A stretch of 64,000 nt of DNA, taken from contig NZ_RBXL01000001.1 in the NCBI RefSeq assembly GCF_003634315.1, forward strand, positions 3,266,501 through 3,330,500, read 5' to 3'. The notes beneath the pieces are model-generated. The model was given only the letters and a program-made list of their open reading frames with translations. It made no database searches and was not told the DNA's origin. Each line of letters begins with the position of its first letter. Position 1 is the first letter of the stretch. This stretch comes from Thiocapsa rosea (GTDB lineage: Bacteria > Pseudomonadota > Gammaproteobacteria > Chromatiales > Chromatiaceae). Shown here piece after piece: positions 1 to 8,600 of this stretch. Both the position numbers and the translations under genes were made by a program.

Positions 1-948
1 GGAGACCTGCAGCGACTCATCGTGCGCCCGGCCGGAGCCGCTCCGCGGGAGCGTCTGGGCGAGCGCATCGGCGCGGCCGCGGAGGAGGGCAGCGCGACGG
101 GCACGGCCGTCGATCGGCCGGTCCCGGTCGATCTGGACGGCGTGCTCTGGGCGGCGGCAATCGAGCCCGAGCGCTTCGAGGACTGGCAGCGCCCGCTGCA
201 CGAAGACTATCCGGCCACCCCGAGCTATCACGCCCTGGCCCTGGCCGCGCTGCAGCTGACGGGGCAGCGCGCCATCGACGTGGTCGTGACCGGGCTGCCG
301 GTCGCCCAAGCCGGCGACCCTCGCCGTCGGGAGCGCCTGAAGCGGCTTCTGACCGGGCGGCACGGCAACGGCGAGGCGCGCCTCGAGGTCGGGGAGGTGC
401 GGGTCGTTCCGCAGCCGATCGGCGCCTACCTCGATCTGGTCTATGCCGCGACGGACGAGGAGATCCTCGAGCGCATCGAGACCGGCACCGTCATCGTGCT
501 GGACGCCGGCTTCTATTCCTTCGATTGGGCGCTCGTCGTCAAAGGGGAGCTGCGCCGCAGCGCCAGCGGCACCAGCCTGGAGGCCATGTCGGTGCTGCTG
601 GAGCGGGCCGCCCAGGAAGCCGCGGCCGAGGCGGGCGGCAAACCCCAGCCGCTGGGTCTGGAGGCCGCACTGCGTGCCGGGCGCGCACATGTGCTGCAGG
701 CCGGACATCGCCTGTCGGTGCCGACCCTGCTCGGGCGTGTGGCCGGACCGGTCTGCGCGGTCGCCCTGGAGAGCCTGCGCCGATCCCTGCGCCGCGAGAG
801 CGCGAGCGTGGATCTTGTGTTGATCGCCGGAGGCGGCGGAAGCTATTACGTGCGGGCGGCGGCCGGGCTGTTTCCGGGTGCGACGGTCGTGGTGGCCCCG
901 GATCCGATCGGTGCGAACGCACGGGGGTTTCATCGCTATGCCGGCTGA
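1..948 (+). CDS. ParM/StbA-like actin-family segregation protein (5' end cut by window)
   Basis: The frame is open from the first base, so the real start lies upstream; the phosphate-1 loop expected at the N-terminus is missing. What remains looks like the actin-like ATPases of plasmids and conjugative elements (ParM/StbA): VVVTGLPVAQ about one third in, VIVLDAGFYSFDWALV (the phosphate-2 type D-x-G), LIAGGGGSYYV and a C-terminal NARGFHRYAG, which is typical of this family. ParM-type proteins polymerise to push plasmid copies apart or help keep an element. The gene overlaps the next one by 11 bases and opens a run of transfer genes, so it probably belongs to the conjugative element. Family assignment is fairly safe; its partner and centromere are not identified. 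Confidence 0.75.
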   Translation, partial: GDLQRLIVRPAGAAPRERLGERIGAAAEEGSATGTAVDRPVPVDLDGVLWAAAIEPERFEDWQRPLHEDYPATPSYHALALAALQLTGQRAIDVVVTGLPVAQAGDPRRRERLKRLLTGRHGNGEARLEVGEVRVVPQPIGAYLDLVYAATDEEILERIETGTVIVLDAGFYSFDWALVVKGELRRSASGTSLEAMSVLLERAAQEAAAEAGGKPQPLGLEAALRAGRAHVLQAGHRLSVPTLLGRVAGPVCAVALESLRRSLRRESASVDLVLIAGGGGSYYVRAAAGLFPGATVVVAPDPIGANARGFHRYAG

Positions 949-1210
949 GGCGCGCTCCCGCGATCTGCTGCGTGCCGTGGTCAACATCGGCCCGTCCCAG
1001 CCCGAGCTGCTCGCGGATCTCGTGCAGTTGCCCAAGCGCTCGCGGGCCGCCCGGCTGCGCCACCTCGCCGCCGTCGGGTTGTTGACGATCAAAGGCGGTG
1101 CCGTTGCGCTTGCCAAGGTCGCACCGGCAACGCCGTCGACGCCCGACGATCCGGCGGCACTGCGGCGCCGGGATCGACTCGTCGGTCGGCTGGGGCGGGT
1201 CGATGATTAA
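938..1210 (+). CDS. small winged-helix-like protein next to ParM-like gene
   Basis: About 90 residues. The ATG at 938 lies inside the 3' end of the ParM-like gene, suggesting translational coupling. The segment PELLADLVQLPKRSRAARLRHLAAVGLLTIKGG reads like a winged-helix DNA-binding fold (helices followed by a short wing), of the kind seen in MarR-like or element-encoded regulators. The tail is basic. ParM needs a DNA-binding adaptor (ParR), normally ribbon-helix-helix; this protein sits where such an adaptor would be but has a different apparent fold. The stop overlaps the start of the transglycosylase gene. Function is inferred from position only. Confidence 0.55.
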   Translation: MPAEARSRDLLRAVVNIGPSQPELLADLVQLPKRSRAARLRHLAAVGLLTIKGGAVALAKVAPATPSTPDDPAALRRRDRLVGRLGRVDD

Positions 1211-2297
1211 GTGCGCCTGGTTTGCCGGTGTCCTCTGCGGTGTGCTGGCCACGACCGTGTCGGTCCATGCCGCGCCGGAAGCAATCGACGGCGCACCCGT
1301 CGGTACGCCCGACAGCCACGGCCAAGCATCGCTGCCGTCGGTCTGGGCCGAACCGGCAGGGGCTCAAGGGATCGAACCGCATCTGCTCTATGCCGCCGCG
1401 CTGTCGGCGAGCGGGCGGATCGCGAACGGGCAGGCCGCGCCGTGGCCCTGGACGCTCGTCGTGGACGGGCGTCGCGTGCACTACGCGACCCGCGAGGACG
1501 CGCAACGCGCCCTGGACGACGCCTCGTCGGACGCGGCGACAGACCTCGCGGTCGGACTCCTGGCCGTGCCGGTGCGCCACCTGTGGTTCGGCGGCACGCC
1601 GGCCGAATTGTTGGATCCGGCGCGCAACCTCGCGCGCGGGGCCGCGCTGATCGCCGTCGGCCTGCGCGCCTATCCGAGCAACCCGGCGCGGGGGATCGGT
1701 CAGTATCGCGCGGCATCGGACACCGCTGCCGAGACCCTCGGCGCGCGGATCCTCGCGCTCGCCGAGGCGCTGAGCGATCCGGCCACCGGGTTTGCGCCAT
1801 CTCCCGAACAGTCTTCCGCGCCTTCCGGGGCTCCGGCATCCGGCCCGCGTATTCGAACGGTCACGGCGGGCCTCCGTGCCCGCTGCATCGACCCTGACAA
1901 ACAACCCGTCGCCGCGCTCGTGGAGGCCGCCGCGCGCCGCCACGGCGTGGATCCGGCGTTCGCGCTCGCGATCGCCCGGCGCGAAAGTGCGTTCCGTCAG
2001 ACGGCGGTCTCCCCGAAGGGCGCGACCGGCGTGATGCAGCTGATGCCGGCGACCGCCGCGCGCTACGGCGCGAATCCGCGCGATCTGGAACAAAACATCG
2101 ACGCCGGCGTGCGCTACCTGCGCGATTTGGCCGGGATGTTCGACGGCGACCCCGCGTTGGTCGCCGCCGGCTACAACGCGGGGGAGGGCGCCGTGATCAA
2201 GCACGGCTATCGCATCCCGCCCTATCGCGAGACCCGCACCTATGTCCCCCGCGTTCTCGAATCCCGATCGGAGTATCTGCAATGTCGACAGCCCTGA
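1203..2297 (+). CDS. Conjugation-associated lytic transglycosylase with tandem SLT-like domains
   Basis: 364 residues. Signal peptide at residues 1-23 (MIKCAWFAGVLCGVLATTVS then VHA). The C-terminal domain (about 235-352) is a good SLT goose-type transglycosylase: catalytic Glu261 in ARRESAF, TGVMQLMP at 275-282 and AGYNAGEGAV at 322-331. Residues 57-172 follow the pattern of a second transglycosylase of ICE/pilus type (HLLYAAALSASG, PWPWTLVVDG, LDPARNLARGAALI, GQYRA), but where ALAESG is usual it reads ALSASG, so the catalytic Glu is Ala69. The enzyme would open peptidoglycan for the transfer apparatus in the periplasm. The ATG at 1203 overlaps the previous stop; the longer frame upstream lacks a signal peptide. 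The 3' end overlaps the FlhD-like gene by 16 bases. Confidence 0.88.
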   Translation: MIKCAWFAGVLCGVLATTVSVHAAPEAIDGAPVGTPDSHGQASLPSVWAEPAGAQGIEPHLLYAAALSASGRIANGQAAPWPWTLVVDGRRVHYATREDAQRALDDASSDAATDLAVGLLAVPVRHLWFGGTPAELLDPARNLARGAALIAVGLRAYPSNPARGIGQYRAASDTAAETLGARILALAEALSDPATGFAPSPEQSSAPSGAPASGPRIRTVTAGLRARCIDPDKQPVAALVEAAARRHGVDPAFALAIARRESAFRQTAVSPKGATGVMQLMPATAARYGANPRDLEQNIDAGVRYLRDLAGMFDGDPALVAAGYNAGEGAVIKHGYRIPPYRETRTYVPRVLESRSEYLQCRQP

Positions 2298-2596
2298 TGC
2301 CGTCCTCGGCAATCCCCGACCTGCAGGACACCGTGCGGCGCTGCAATCGCCTCTATTGGATCGGCGCACGGGATGCCGCCCAGGTCTCCCCGCAGGTGGC
2401 CGCAACACTCTTCGGCGTCACCCCGGAGCTGGCCGAGTGGCTCGCCGGCGCCACCCTGGAGGCGGTCCTCGATTTGGCCGAGGCACCCGTCGTGACCTTC
2501 CGCGCGAGCCTCGACGCACCGCTTGCCCGGGCGCAGGTGCCGCCGACCTTGCGCAATCTGCATCTGGCGCTGCGTGCCGCCGGGGGTGCGGGTTGA
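2282..2596 (+). CDS. FlhD-like transcriptional activator subunit
   Basis: 104 residues, close to the usual FlhD size. The core CNRLYWIGARDAAQ through LFGVTPELAEWLAG and LEAVLDLAEAPVVTFRAS aligns by eye with FlhD (NLSYLLLAQRLI, LGINEEMATTLAALT, MVKLAETNQLVCHFR). FlhD pairs with FlhC to form the FlhD4C2 activator. Here the pair sits inside transfer genes, as SetD/SetC do in SXT/R391 elements, where they switch on conjugation rather than flagella. The start overlaps the transglycosylase gene, and the FlhC-like gene follows at once. No flagellar gene is seen nearby. Confidence 0.8.
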   Translation: MSTALMPSSAIPDLQDTVRRCNRLYWIGARDAAQVSPQVAATLFGVTPELAEWLAGATLEAVLDLAEAPVVTFRASLDAPLARAQVPPTLRNLHLALRAAGGAG

Positions 2597-2607
2597 GCGC
2601 AGATCCG

Positions 2608-3228
2608 ATGAAAGCCAAGCCAGTGAGCACCGATCCGATCGGCACGGGGCGGATCGGTGTCGCGCCGATCAGTCTCGGAAACCGAAGTGCACGCGTGCCG
2701 GATGCCCGCCTCGCCCGGCACGACGCCGAGACCCTCGCGCTCGTCATGCTGCAGCACGGCGCGCGTGTCGGAATCGTGCACTGGGCCACCGGGCTGAAGA
2801 GCACGGTCCTTGCCGGCTGGTATCGACAGCTGCACGGACGGGCGCCGCCGCGCGGTCCGCTGCCGGACAGTGCCGGCTCGATGATCCGTACCCGCACCGA
2901 GCACGCTGCGGCCTCGCTCTTCGGTGTGGTCTATGCCGAGCACCGTCGCGACGGCGCCCTCGGGCGCATGATCGACCCGCACGGGCTGGTGCGTGCCTAC
3001 GAGCTCTATCTGGCGCTCGTCTCCGGTCCGCCTGCGGGTGCTCTGGGGATCAACCAAGCCTGGATCGTCGCGCGGGATCTGCGCGCCGGGCTCGCCGCGA
3101 TAGCCTGGTGCCCGTCCTGCGAGGCCCCGTACATCGCCTTGCGCGACGCGATCCTGATCGGGTGTCCGCTGTGCGCCCTCTATGCGCGGGCCGGCGGACG
3201 CGCCTCTCCTCGTCGAGCAGGGCCGTGA
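2608..3228 (+). CDS. FlhC-like transcriptional activator subunit (zinc-binding)
   Basis: About 206 residues. FlhC hallmarks: an N-terminal DNA-binding part (ARHDAETLALVMLQHGARV, TGLKSTVLAGWYRQLHG, RGPLPDS), a middle part with LVRAYELYLALVSG and INQAWIVARDL, and a C-terminal Cys4 zinc site made of WCPSCEAPY and GCPLCALYAR. With the FlhD-like partner it should form an activator complex for the transfer operon, like SetDC of SXT-type elements (inference from family and location). Start is uncertain: ATG 2608 is used; an in-frame TTG at 2593 overlaps the flhD-like stop. The stop overlaps the traF start as TGATG, so all these genes look co-translated. Confidence 0.8.
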   Translation: MKAKPVSTDPIGTGRIGVAPISLGNRSARVPDARLARHDAETLALVMLQHGARVGIVHWATGLKSTVLAGWYRQLHGRAPPRGPLPDSAGSMIRTRTEHAAASLFGVVYAEHRRDGALGRMIDPHGLVRAYELYLALVSGPPAGALGINQAWIVARDLRAGLAAIAWCPSCEAPYIALRDAILIGCPLCALYARAGGRASPRRAGP

Positions 3229-4229
3229 TGCGACCGATCCGACACCGCGCCGACGCCCTCGCCGCGGGCCTCCTGGTCGCACTGACGGCCGTGCCGACGC
3301 TCGCGACACCCGCGGGCGGCTTCTACGCGCGCGATGCCGAGGGCTGGTTCTGGTATCGGGAGCCGCCCCTGCCCGAGCCGGTGCCTGTCGTGCCTGCGCC
3401 GAGCGCCGAGCCGCCGCAAGCGCCCGTCGAGGCGAAACCCTCCGAGCCTCTCGCGGAGGTCTCCCCCGGACCGGCGCCGCTCTCCGCACACTGGTTCCGG
3501 GAAAATCTGGACACCTACCGCGACCGCGCCATCGACGATCCGTCCCCCGAGAACGTGGCGGTCTACCTGCACCTGCAACGCATCGCGATGGACAAGTCCT
3601 CGCGCTTCGCCCGGGTGTCCGAGCGTGTGGTGCAGGGCGATCCCGTCCTCGACGAGATCACCCGTCGACCCACCGCCAACTTCGGCGCGAACCTGGCCGA
3701 CAAGCAGGCGAGCGCCGCCGGCGACGCGCTGCTCGAACGCCTTGCCGGGGAGACCGCGCTCTGGTTCCTCTTCCGCTCGGACTGTCCCTATTGCGATGCG
3801 CAAGCCCCGCTCCTGGAGGCCCTCGCGCAGCGCTACGGCTTCGCGGTGCTGGCGGTCTCGCTCGACGGGGCCGGCCTCGCGGACGGGACGTTTCCCGCCT
3901 TCGAGATCGACCGCGGTCAGGCCGAGGCGCTGGGCGTGATCTCCACCCCGGCGATGTTCCTCGCCCGCCCGGATCAGGGTGCGGTGGCGCCGATTGCCCA
4001 GGGACTGCTCTCGCTCGCCCAGCTGCGCGATCGCATCGTCCTCGCCGCCGTCCAGGCCGGCTGGGTGAGCGAGGCGGAGGCGAGCCGTCTCCGAGCGGGT
4101 TCGGCCGATCGGGGCAGCGCTGCCGCGACGCTCACCGCACTCCCCGAGGATCCGTCCGCCTTGCTTGAGGCACTGCGCGCGACCGTCCCACCCGACACCC
4201 GACCCGACACCTACCAGGCCCCTCGATGA
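3228..4229 (+). CDS. traF: TraF, F-type conjugal pilus assembly protein with thioredoxin fold
   Basis: 333 residues. A signal peptide (ALAAGLLVALTAVPTLATPA) is followed by GGFYARDAEGWFWYREP, the usual TraF opening, a proline-rich linker, and WFRENLDTYRDRAIDDP. The C-terminal half is a thioredoxin-like fold with an intact redox pair in LFRSDCPYCDAQAP and the cis-proline loop STPAMFLARP. TraF acts in the periplasm with TraH and others in F-type pilus assembly; an active CPYC suggests it also oxidises or isomerises disulfides of partners, as F TrbB does. It begins inside the FlhC-like stop and ends overlapping traH, so it lies in one operon. Confidence 0.9.
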   Translation: MRPIRHRADALAAGLLVALTAVPTLATPAGGFYARDAEGWFWYREPPLPEPVPVVPAPSAEPPQAPVEAKPSEPLAEVSPGPAPLSAHWFRENLDTYRDRAIDDPSPENVAVYLHLQRIAMDKSSRFARVSERVVQGDPVLDEITRRPTANFGANLADKQASAAGDALLERLAGETALWFLFRSDCPYCDAQAPLLEALAQRYGFAVLAVSLDGAGLADGTFPAFEIDRGQAEALGVISTPAMFLARPDQGAVAPIAQGLLSLAQLRDRIVLAAVQAGWVSEAEASRLRAGSADRGSAAATLTALPEDPSALLEALRATVPPDTRPDTYQAPR

Positions 4230-5671
4230 AGATCCGACTCGCATCCTCCCTTGTCCTGATCGCCGCGACGGCGTCGCCCGGCGCCGTCACGGCCGCCGGC
4301 ATCGCCACCCAGTCGAGCATCATGTTCGACAGCATGGTCAATCTGACCAACCCCTCGGCGCACATGGGACAGCGCCGCGGCGCCTTCTCGGGCGGCTCGG
4401 TCGTGAACCGCAACCGCCTCATGAGCGAGTCGCTCTGGCATGTGGTCCCGCCGTCCTTCGAGGCCGGCTGCGGGGGCATCGACATGTTCGCCGGCTCCTT
4501 CAGCTTCATCTCCGCGGATCAGTTCCAACAGCTGATGCGCTCGATCGCGGCGAACGCGACCGGCTACGCCTTCGAGGTCGCCCTGACCGCCATGTGCCCG
4601 ACCTGTGTCGAGGTCATGGAGTCGCTGCAGCGCAAGCTCCAGGCGCTCAATCAGGGCTACGCCAACTCCTGCCAGCTCGCCAAGGGTCTGGTCAACGACG
4701 TGGCGAGCGCCTTCGACGTGCAACACAAGGACAACACCTCGCTGGTGGCGATGGTGAAGGGCTTCGGCGACGTCTTCGAGACCCGCAGCCTGACCTCCGG
4801 GGAAAGCCCGGTGAACCAGGTCGCGAACAACCTGACCGAGGAGCAGCGCGCCGAGGCCGATCTGCAGGGCAATCTGGTCTGGCAGGCGCTCAAACGCCAG
4901 GGCGCGGCCGGCTGGTTCGTCGGCGGCGACGATGCCCTGCTCGAAGCCATCATGAGCGTGACCGGCTCGGTGATCCTCGGCCCGCCCGAGCCCGCACCCG
5001 ACGGGGCCGGCGACAACTTCCGGGTCACCCCGCTGCCGGGCAACCTCATGAGCGTGCGCGATCTGCTCTGGGGCAGCAGCGCGCACGAGGACACCAGCAG
5101 TGGTCAGAGCACCGTCAACCATGTCGTGCGGCGCTACAGCTGCAACGACACGGCGGTCAACGGCTGCATGGCGCCGAGCGTGATCGCCGATACCCAGACC
5201 GTGGGGCTGGTGCAGTACACCGATCACCTGCTGCTGGGCGATCCGAACGTCGCGGGCAGCGTCGGTCTGGTGCAGAAGTTCCGTCTGGGCGCGACCGCAC
5301 CGACCGCCCGCGAGCAGGCCTTCATGGAGCTCGCCCCCAACGGCATCGGCGCACAACTGCGCAACCTCGCCCGTCACGACGCGGGGCTGGCGCGGATCTT
5401 CGCCAAACAGGCGGCTCCGGTGATCGCGCTGGAGATGGCTCAGCTCATCATGTCCGACCTGCTGCGTGCCGCGGAGAACGCACTCGCGATGGGTGGCAGC
5501 GCCTACACCGCCAAGGTCGCCGAGCAGATCAAGGGCGCGCGCGAGCAGGTGTATCGCGAATACGCCGTCCTCGCCGCGCGCTACGGCAACGCCCAGACCC
5601 TGCTTGCCTACTACCAAGACCTGTCCGCCCAAGTGAAGGGCCGGGCCGAGTCCACTCCCAACCAGCGCTGA
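4226..5671 (+). CDS. traH: TraH, F-type conjugal pilus assembly protein
   Basis: 481 residues. Signal peptide at 1-23 (KIRLASSLVLIAATASPGAVTAA). The family pattern follows: MFDSMVNLTNPSA, RRGAFSGGSVVNRNRL, then a Cys-containing segment FEAGCGGIDMFAGSFSFISADQF that is strongly characteristic of TraH, ALTAMCPTCVEVMESLQ, and a C-terminal helical region. TraH lies in the periplasm or outer membrane part of the F-type system and is needed for pilus extension and retraction. ATG overlaps the traF stop (ATGA), and traG follows after 15 bases, the usual F-type order traF-traH-traG. Confidence 0.92.
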   Translation: MKIRLASSLVLIAATASPGAVTAAGIATQSSIMFDSMVNLTNPSAHMGQRRGAFSGGSVVNRNRLMSESLWHVVPPSFEAGCGGIDMFAGSFSFISADQFQQLMRSIAANATGYAFEVALTAMCPTCVEVMESLQRKLQALNQGYANSCQLAKGLVNDVASAFDVQHKDNTSLVAMVKGFGDVFETRSLTSGESPVNQVANNLTEEQRAEADLQGNLVWQALKRQGAAGWFVGGDDALLEAIMSVTGSVILGPPEPAPDGAGDNFRVTPLPGNLMSVRDLLWGSSAHEDTSSGQSTVNHVVRRYSCNDTAVNGCMAPSVIADTQTVGLVQYTDHLLLGDPNVAGSVGLVQKFRLGATAPTAREQAFMELAPNGIGAQLRNLARHDAGLARIFAKQAAPVIALEMAQLIMSDLLRAAENALAMGGSAYTAKVAEQIKGAREQVYREYAVLAARYGNAQTLLAYYQDLSAQVKGRAESTPNQR

Positions 5672-5686
5672 GGCACGGCAACAGCC

Positions 5687-8600
5687 ATGTTCGAGATTTC
5701 TTCCATCGGCGACGCCGCCTACCTCGCCGCCGTCCTCAACGCCGTGGCCATGCTCATGGGCACCGGCAACATGAGCCAGCTCGCCGGCGTGGGCTTCCTG
5801 ATCGGCGTCATCTTGGTGACCTTCCAGGGCCTGGTGCAGGCGCGCGCCCCCCAGTACCAGCAGATGCTGATCGCGCTGGTCATCTATCTGGGCATGTTCG
5901 GCCCGAGTGCGCGGGTGAGCGTGGAGGACCTCTACTCCGGGGCGGTGCACCGGGTCGACAACGTTCCCCTGGGCGTGGCCGCCGTGGGCTCGGCGCTCTC
6001 GCAGGTGGGCTACGGCGTGACCCGGCTCTTCGAGCAGGCGTTCTCCACCCCGGCGATGACCGATTATGGCTTCGCCGCACCCCTGCAGATCCTGCAGAGC
6101 GTGCGCGCGGGGACCCTCTCGCGCGCGCGGCTCGGTGCGGCCAACAGCCCGACACCGGGTGCGGACATCGAGCGCTCCTTCGTCAACTACATCGCCGAGT
6201 GCGTGCTCTACGATGTCGACACCGGACAACGCTCCCTGGACAGCGTGCTGCGCGATCCGAGCTGGACCGGCGCGCTGGCGGTTGCCAATGCGATGCCGAC
6301 CACCGAGCTGTGGTTGGGCGGGGCCCCGACGGTGAAGGAATGCGACGACGCTTGGGCGGATCTGTCCGCCTACACCACCACCGAGTTCCTGCCGGCGCTG
6401 CGCGGCTCGCTCGCCGCCACCCTCGCCGTGCAGGCCGGGGAGGTGGACAACGCCGTGCAGACCGCGCTGGATGCCGTCGCCGGCGCCGGGGTGGATGCGC
6501 AGAACTACATGGTGATGTCGGTGGCGGCGAGCGTCCTGCCCAAGGGCGAGGCGCAGGTGTGGGAGGAGCTCGGGCGCTGGGAAACCGCCGCGACCATCAC
6601 CCAGGCCGCCCAGCAGCGCAACACCCAATGGGCCGCCGAGGAGACCCTGTTCGCACGCATCGTGCGCCCCATGATGACCTTCTTCGAGGCGTTCCTGTTC
6701 GCCGTCTCCCCGCTGATGGTCTTCGCCGTCGGGCTCGGTACGATCGGCATCCGGATGATCGGCAAGTACCTGCTGTTCGGCCTCTGGATCCAGCTCTGGC
6801 AGCCGATCCTCGCGGTGATCAACCTCTACATCATCCTGACGACCCAAGGCAAACTCGACGCGCTGAGGAACGCCGGGATGGGCAACCTGGAGCTGCCCTC
6901 GATCTTCGCGCTGTGGAAGCTCGACTTCATCCTCTCGGATTATCTCGGGGTCGGCGGGATGCTCGCGGCGAGCACGCCGGCGATCTCCTTGATGCTGATC
7001 TACGGCTCGGCGGTGACCGCGACCCATTTGGCGGGACGCCTGCAAGGCGGCGACCACGTCAACGAGAAGATCGCGAGCCCCGATGCGGTGAATCCCGCGG
7101 CCGCCCTGTCGATGGGGTCGCTCAAGACCCATGCCCCGCTCACCGGCACGACGACGCCGAACGCCAATTCCGTGCTCTGGTCGGCGGATGTCGGGCGCTC
7201 CATGCAGGACAGCGTGCGCTCCGGCGAGCAGGCCGTGCAGCAGGCCAGCTCCCGTTTCTCCTCCTCGCTGGCCGGCACCGCGAGTGCGTCGGCGTCGCGG
7301 TCCGGCGAGTCCTTTGCCTCACGGTCCATGAACTGGGACTACGGGGCGACAGGAAGTGCGACCGATCGCGCGATCATGAGCGAAGCGCGGGGGCTTACGG
7401 AGAAGTATGAGCAGAGCGGGATGAGTACACAGCAAATGGCCGGCATCGTCTCCGGAGCCATCGCAGCGAAGGGCCGCTTGGGTGGCGATGAGGGCAGCCT
7501 CGCGGGTGATCTCTCGACCCAACTCCGAAGCCAGTACATCACCGACGTCAAACTCGCCGACACGATGGCTGCCGATATCGCTCGCCGTGTTTCGGGTGAT
7601 TCCGGCTTCGAGGCGCGTCTTGCCGAATCGATCCGCGCCGACTCCCAATCCGGCAGCCGCAACGTCTTCGCGGAGCGGCTCTCCAGCGACGAAAGCGCGC
7701 GGTTGGAGAAGGACGCAGCCGATGTGGTCTCCTCCTCGCGTTCGCTGGAGCGCGAGCAGTCGCTGGCGCGACGCTACGGCGCCATGGGCACCTACGGCGC
7801 CGCCGAGATCGGCAATGCGATTTCCAACGATCCGGAACTCATGGATCGGCTGCACCGGGAAATCGACCGACGCAATCTGACCGGGGATCACCAGCAACTC
7901 TCGGGCTCGTGGGCTTACGCCCGGAACCTCAACCGCGACGCGGCGAGCGCGGCGGCAGGTGTGGCGCTGTTGATCGGGCACGCCGAGGGAACGACCTTGC
8001 GGCGATTCACCCCGGCGGAGGCGCAGAGTGCGAAAGAGGCCGGATACGGCATTCTGGCGGACACGTTCGGAACACACGCGCCTGCGATCAACCCGCACGA
8101 CAACGCTGATCTGCGCGAGTCCGCTCCGCACTTCGGAGCCGCGCGAGGTGCGGTCGAAAGCGTCGGTTTGCAGGATCCTCGCGACGACGTCGCAGGCCTG
8201 CGCGGCGACATCGAGGCGCACGGGCGTTCGGTCGAGACCCAGTATAGGCCGAGTGCCGCCGACAACTTCCATGCCGCCAACCGCGAGTCTGCCGCAGAGG
8301 GCCTTGCCGCCCGACAGGATCAGGTTCGCGAGCAGGTTCGCGAACGCATCGGGTCGGAGATCGACCGGCGGGCGATCTTGCCGCGTCCCGCAGCGCAGGC
8401 CCTCCACAACGAAGTCGGGGGCACCTTCGTGAAGCTTGCGGAGACCGGGGCCTTGGCCAGCGCCGGGGCAACGGCTGCTCTGGGACAGACCGTCGCGGCC
8501 GCGAAGGCCTTCGGCTCCACCCTGGCGAGCGGAGGCGATGTCGCCGCGGCGGTCGCTGCCGGACGGGAGGCCGCAGGGGGCGAGGTCGGCTGGACGCAGG

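Noticed and set aside
4211-7132. A very long open frame (about 970 codons) on the minus strand opposite traH and traG
   Set aside because: The plus strand encodes clear TraH and TraG; the minus frame is His/Gly/Arg-rich with no family-like segments and is a GC-driven shadow.
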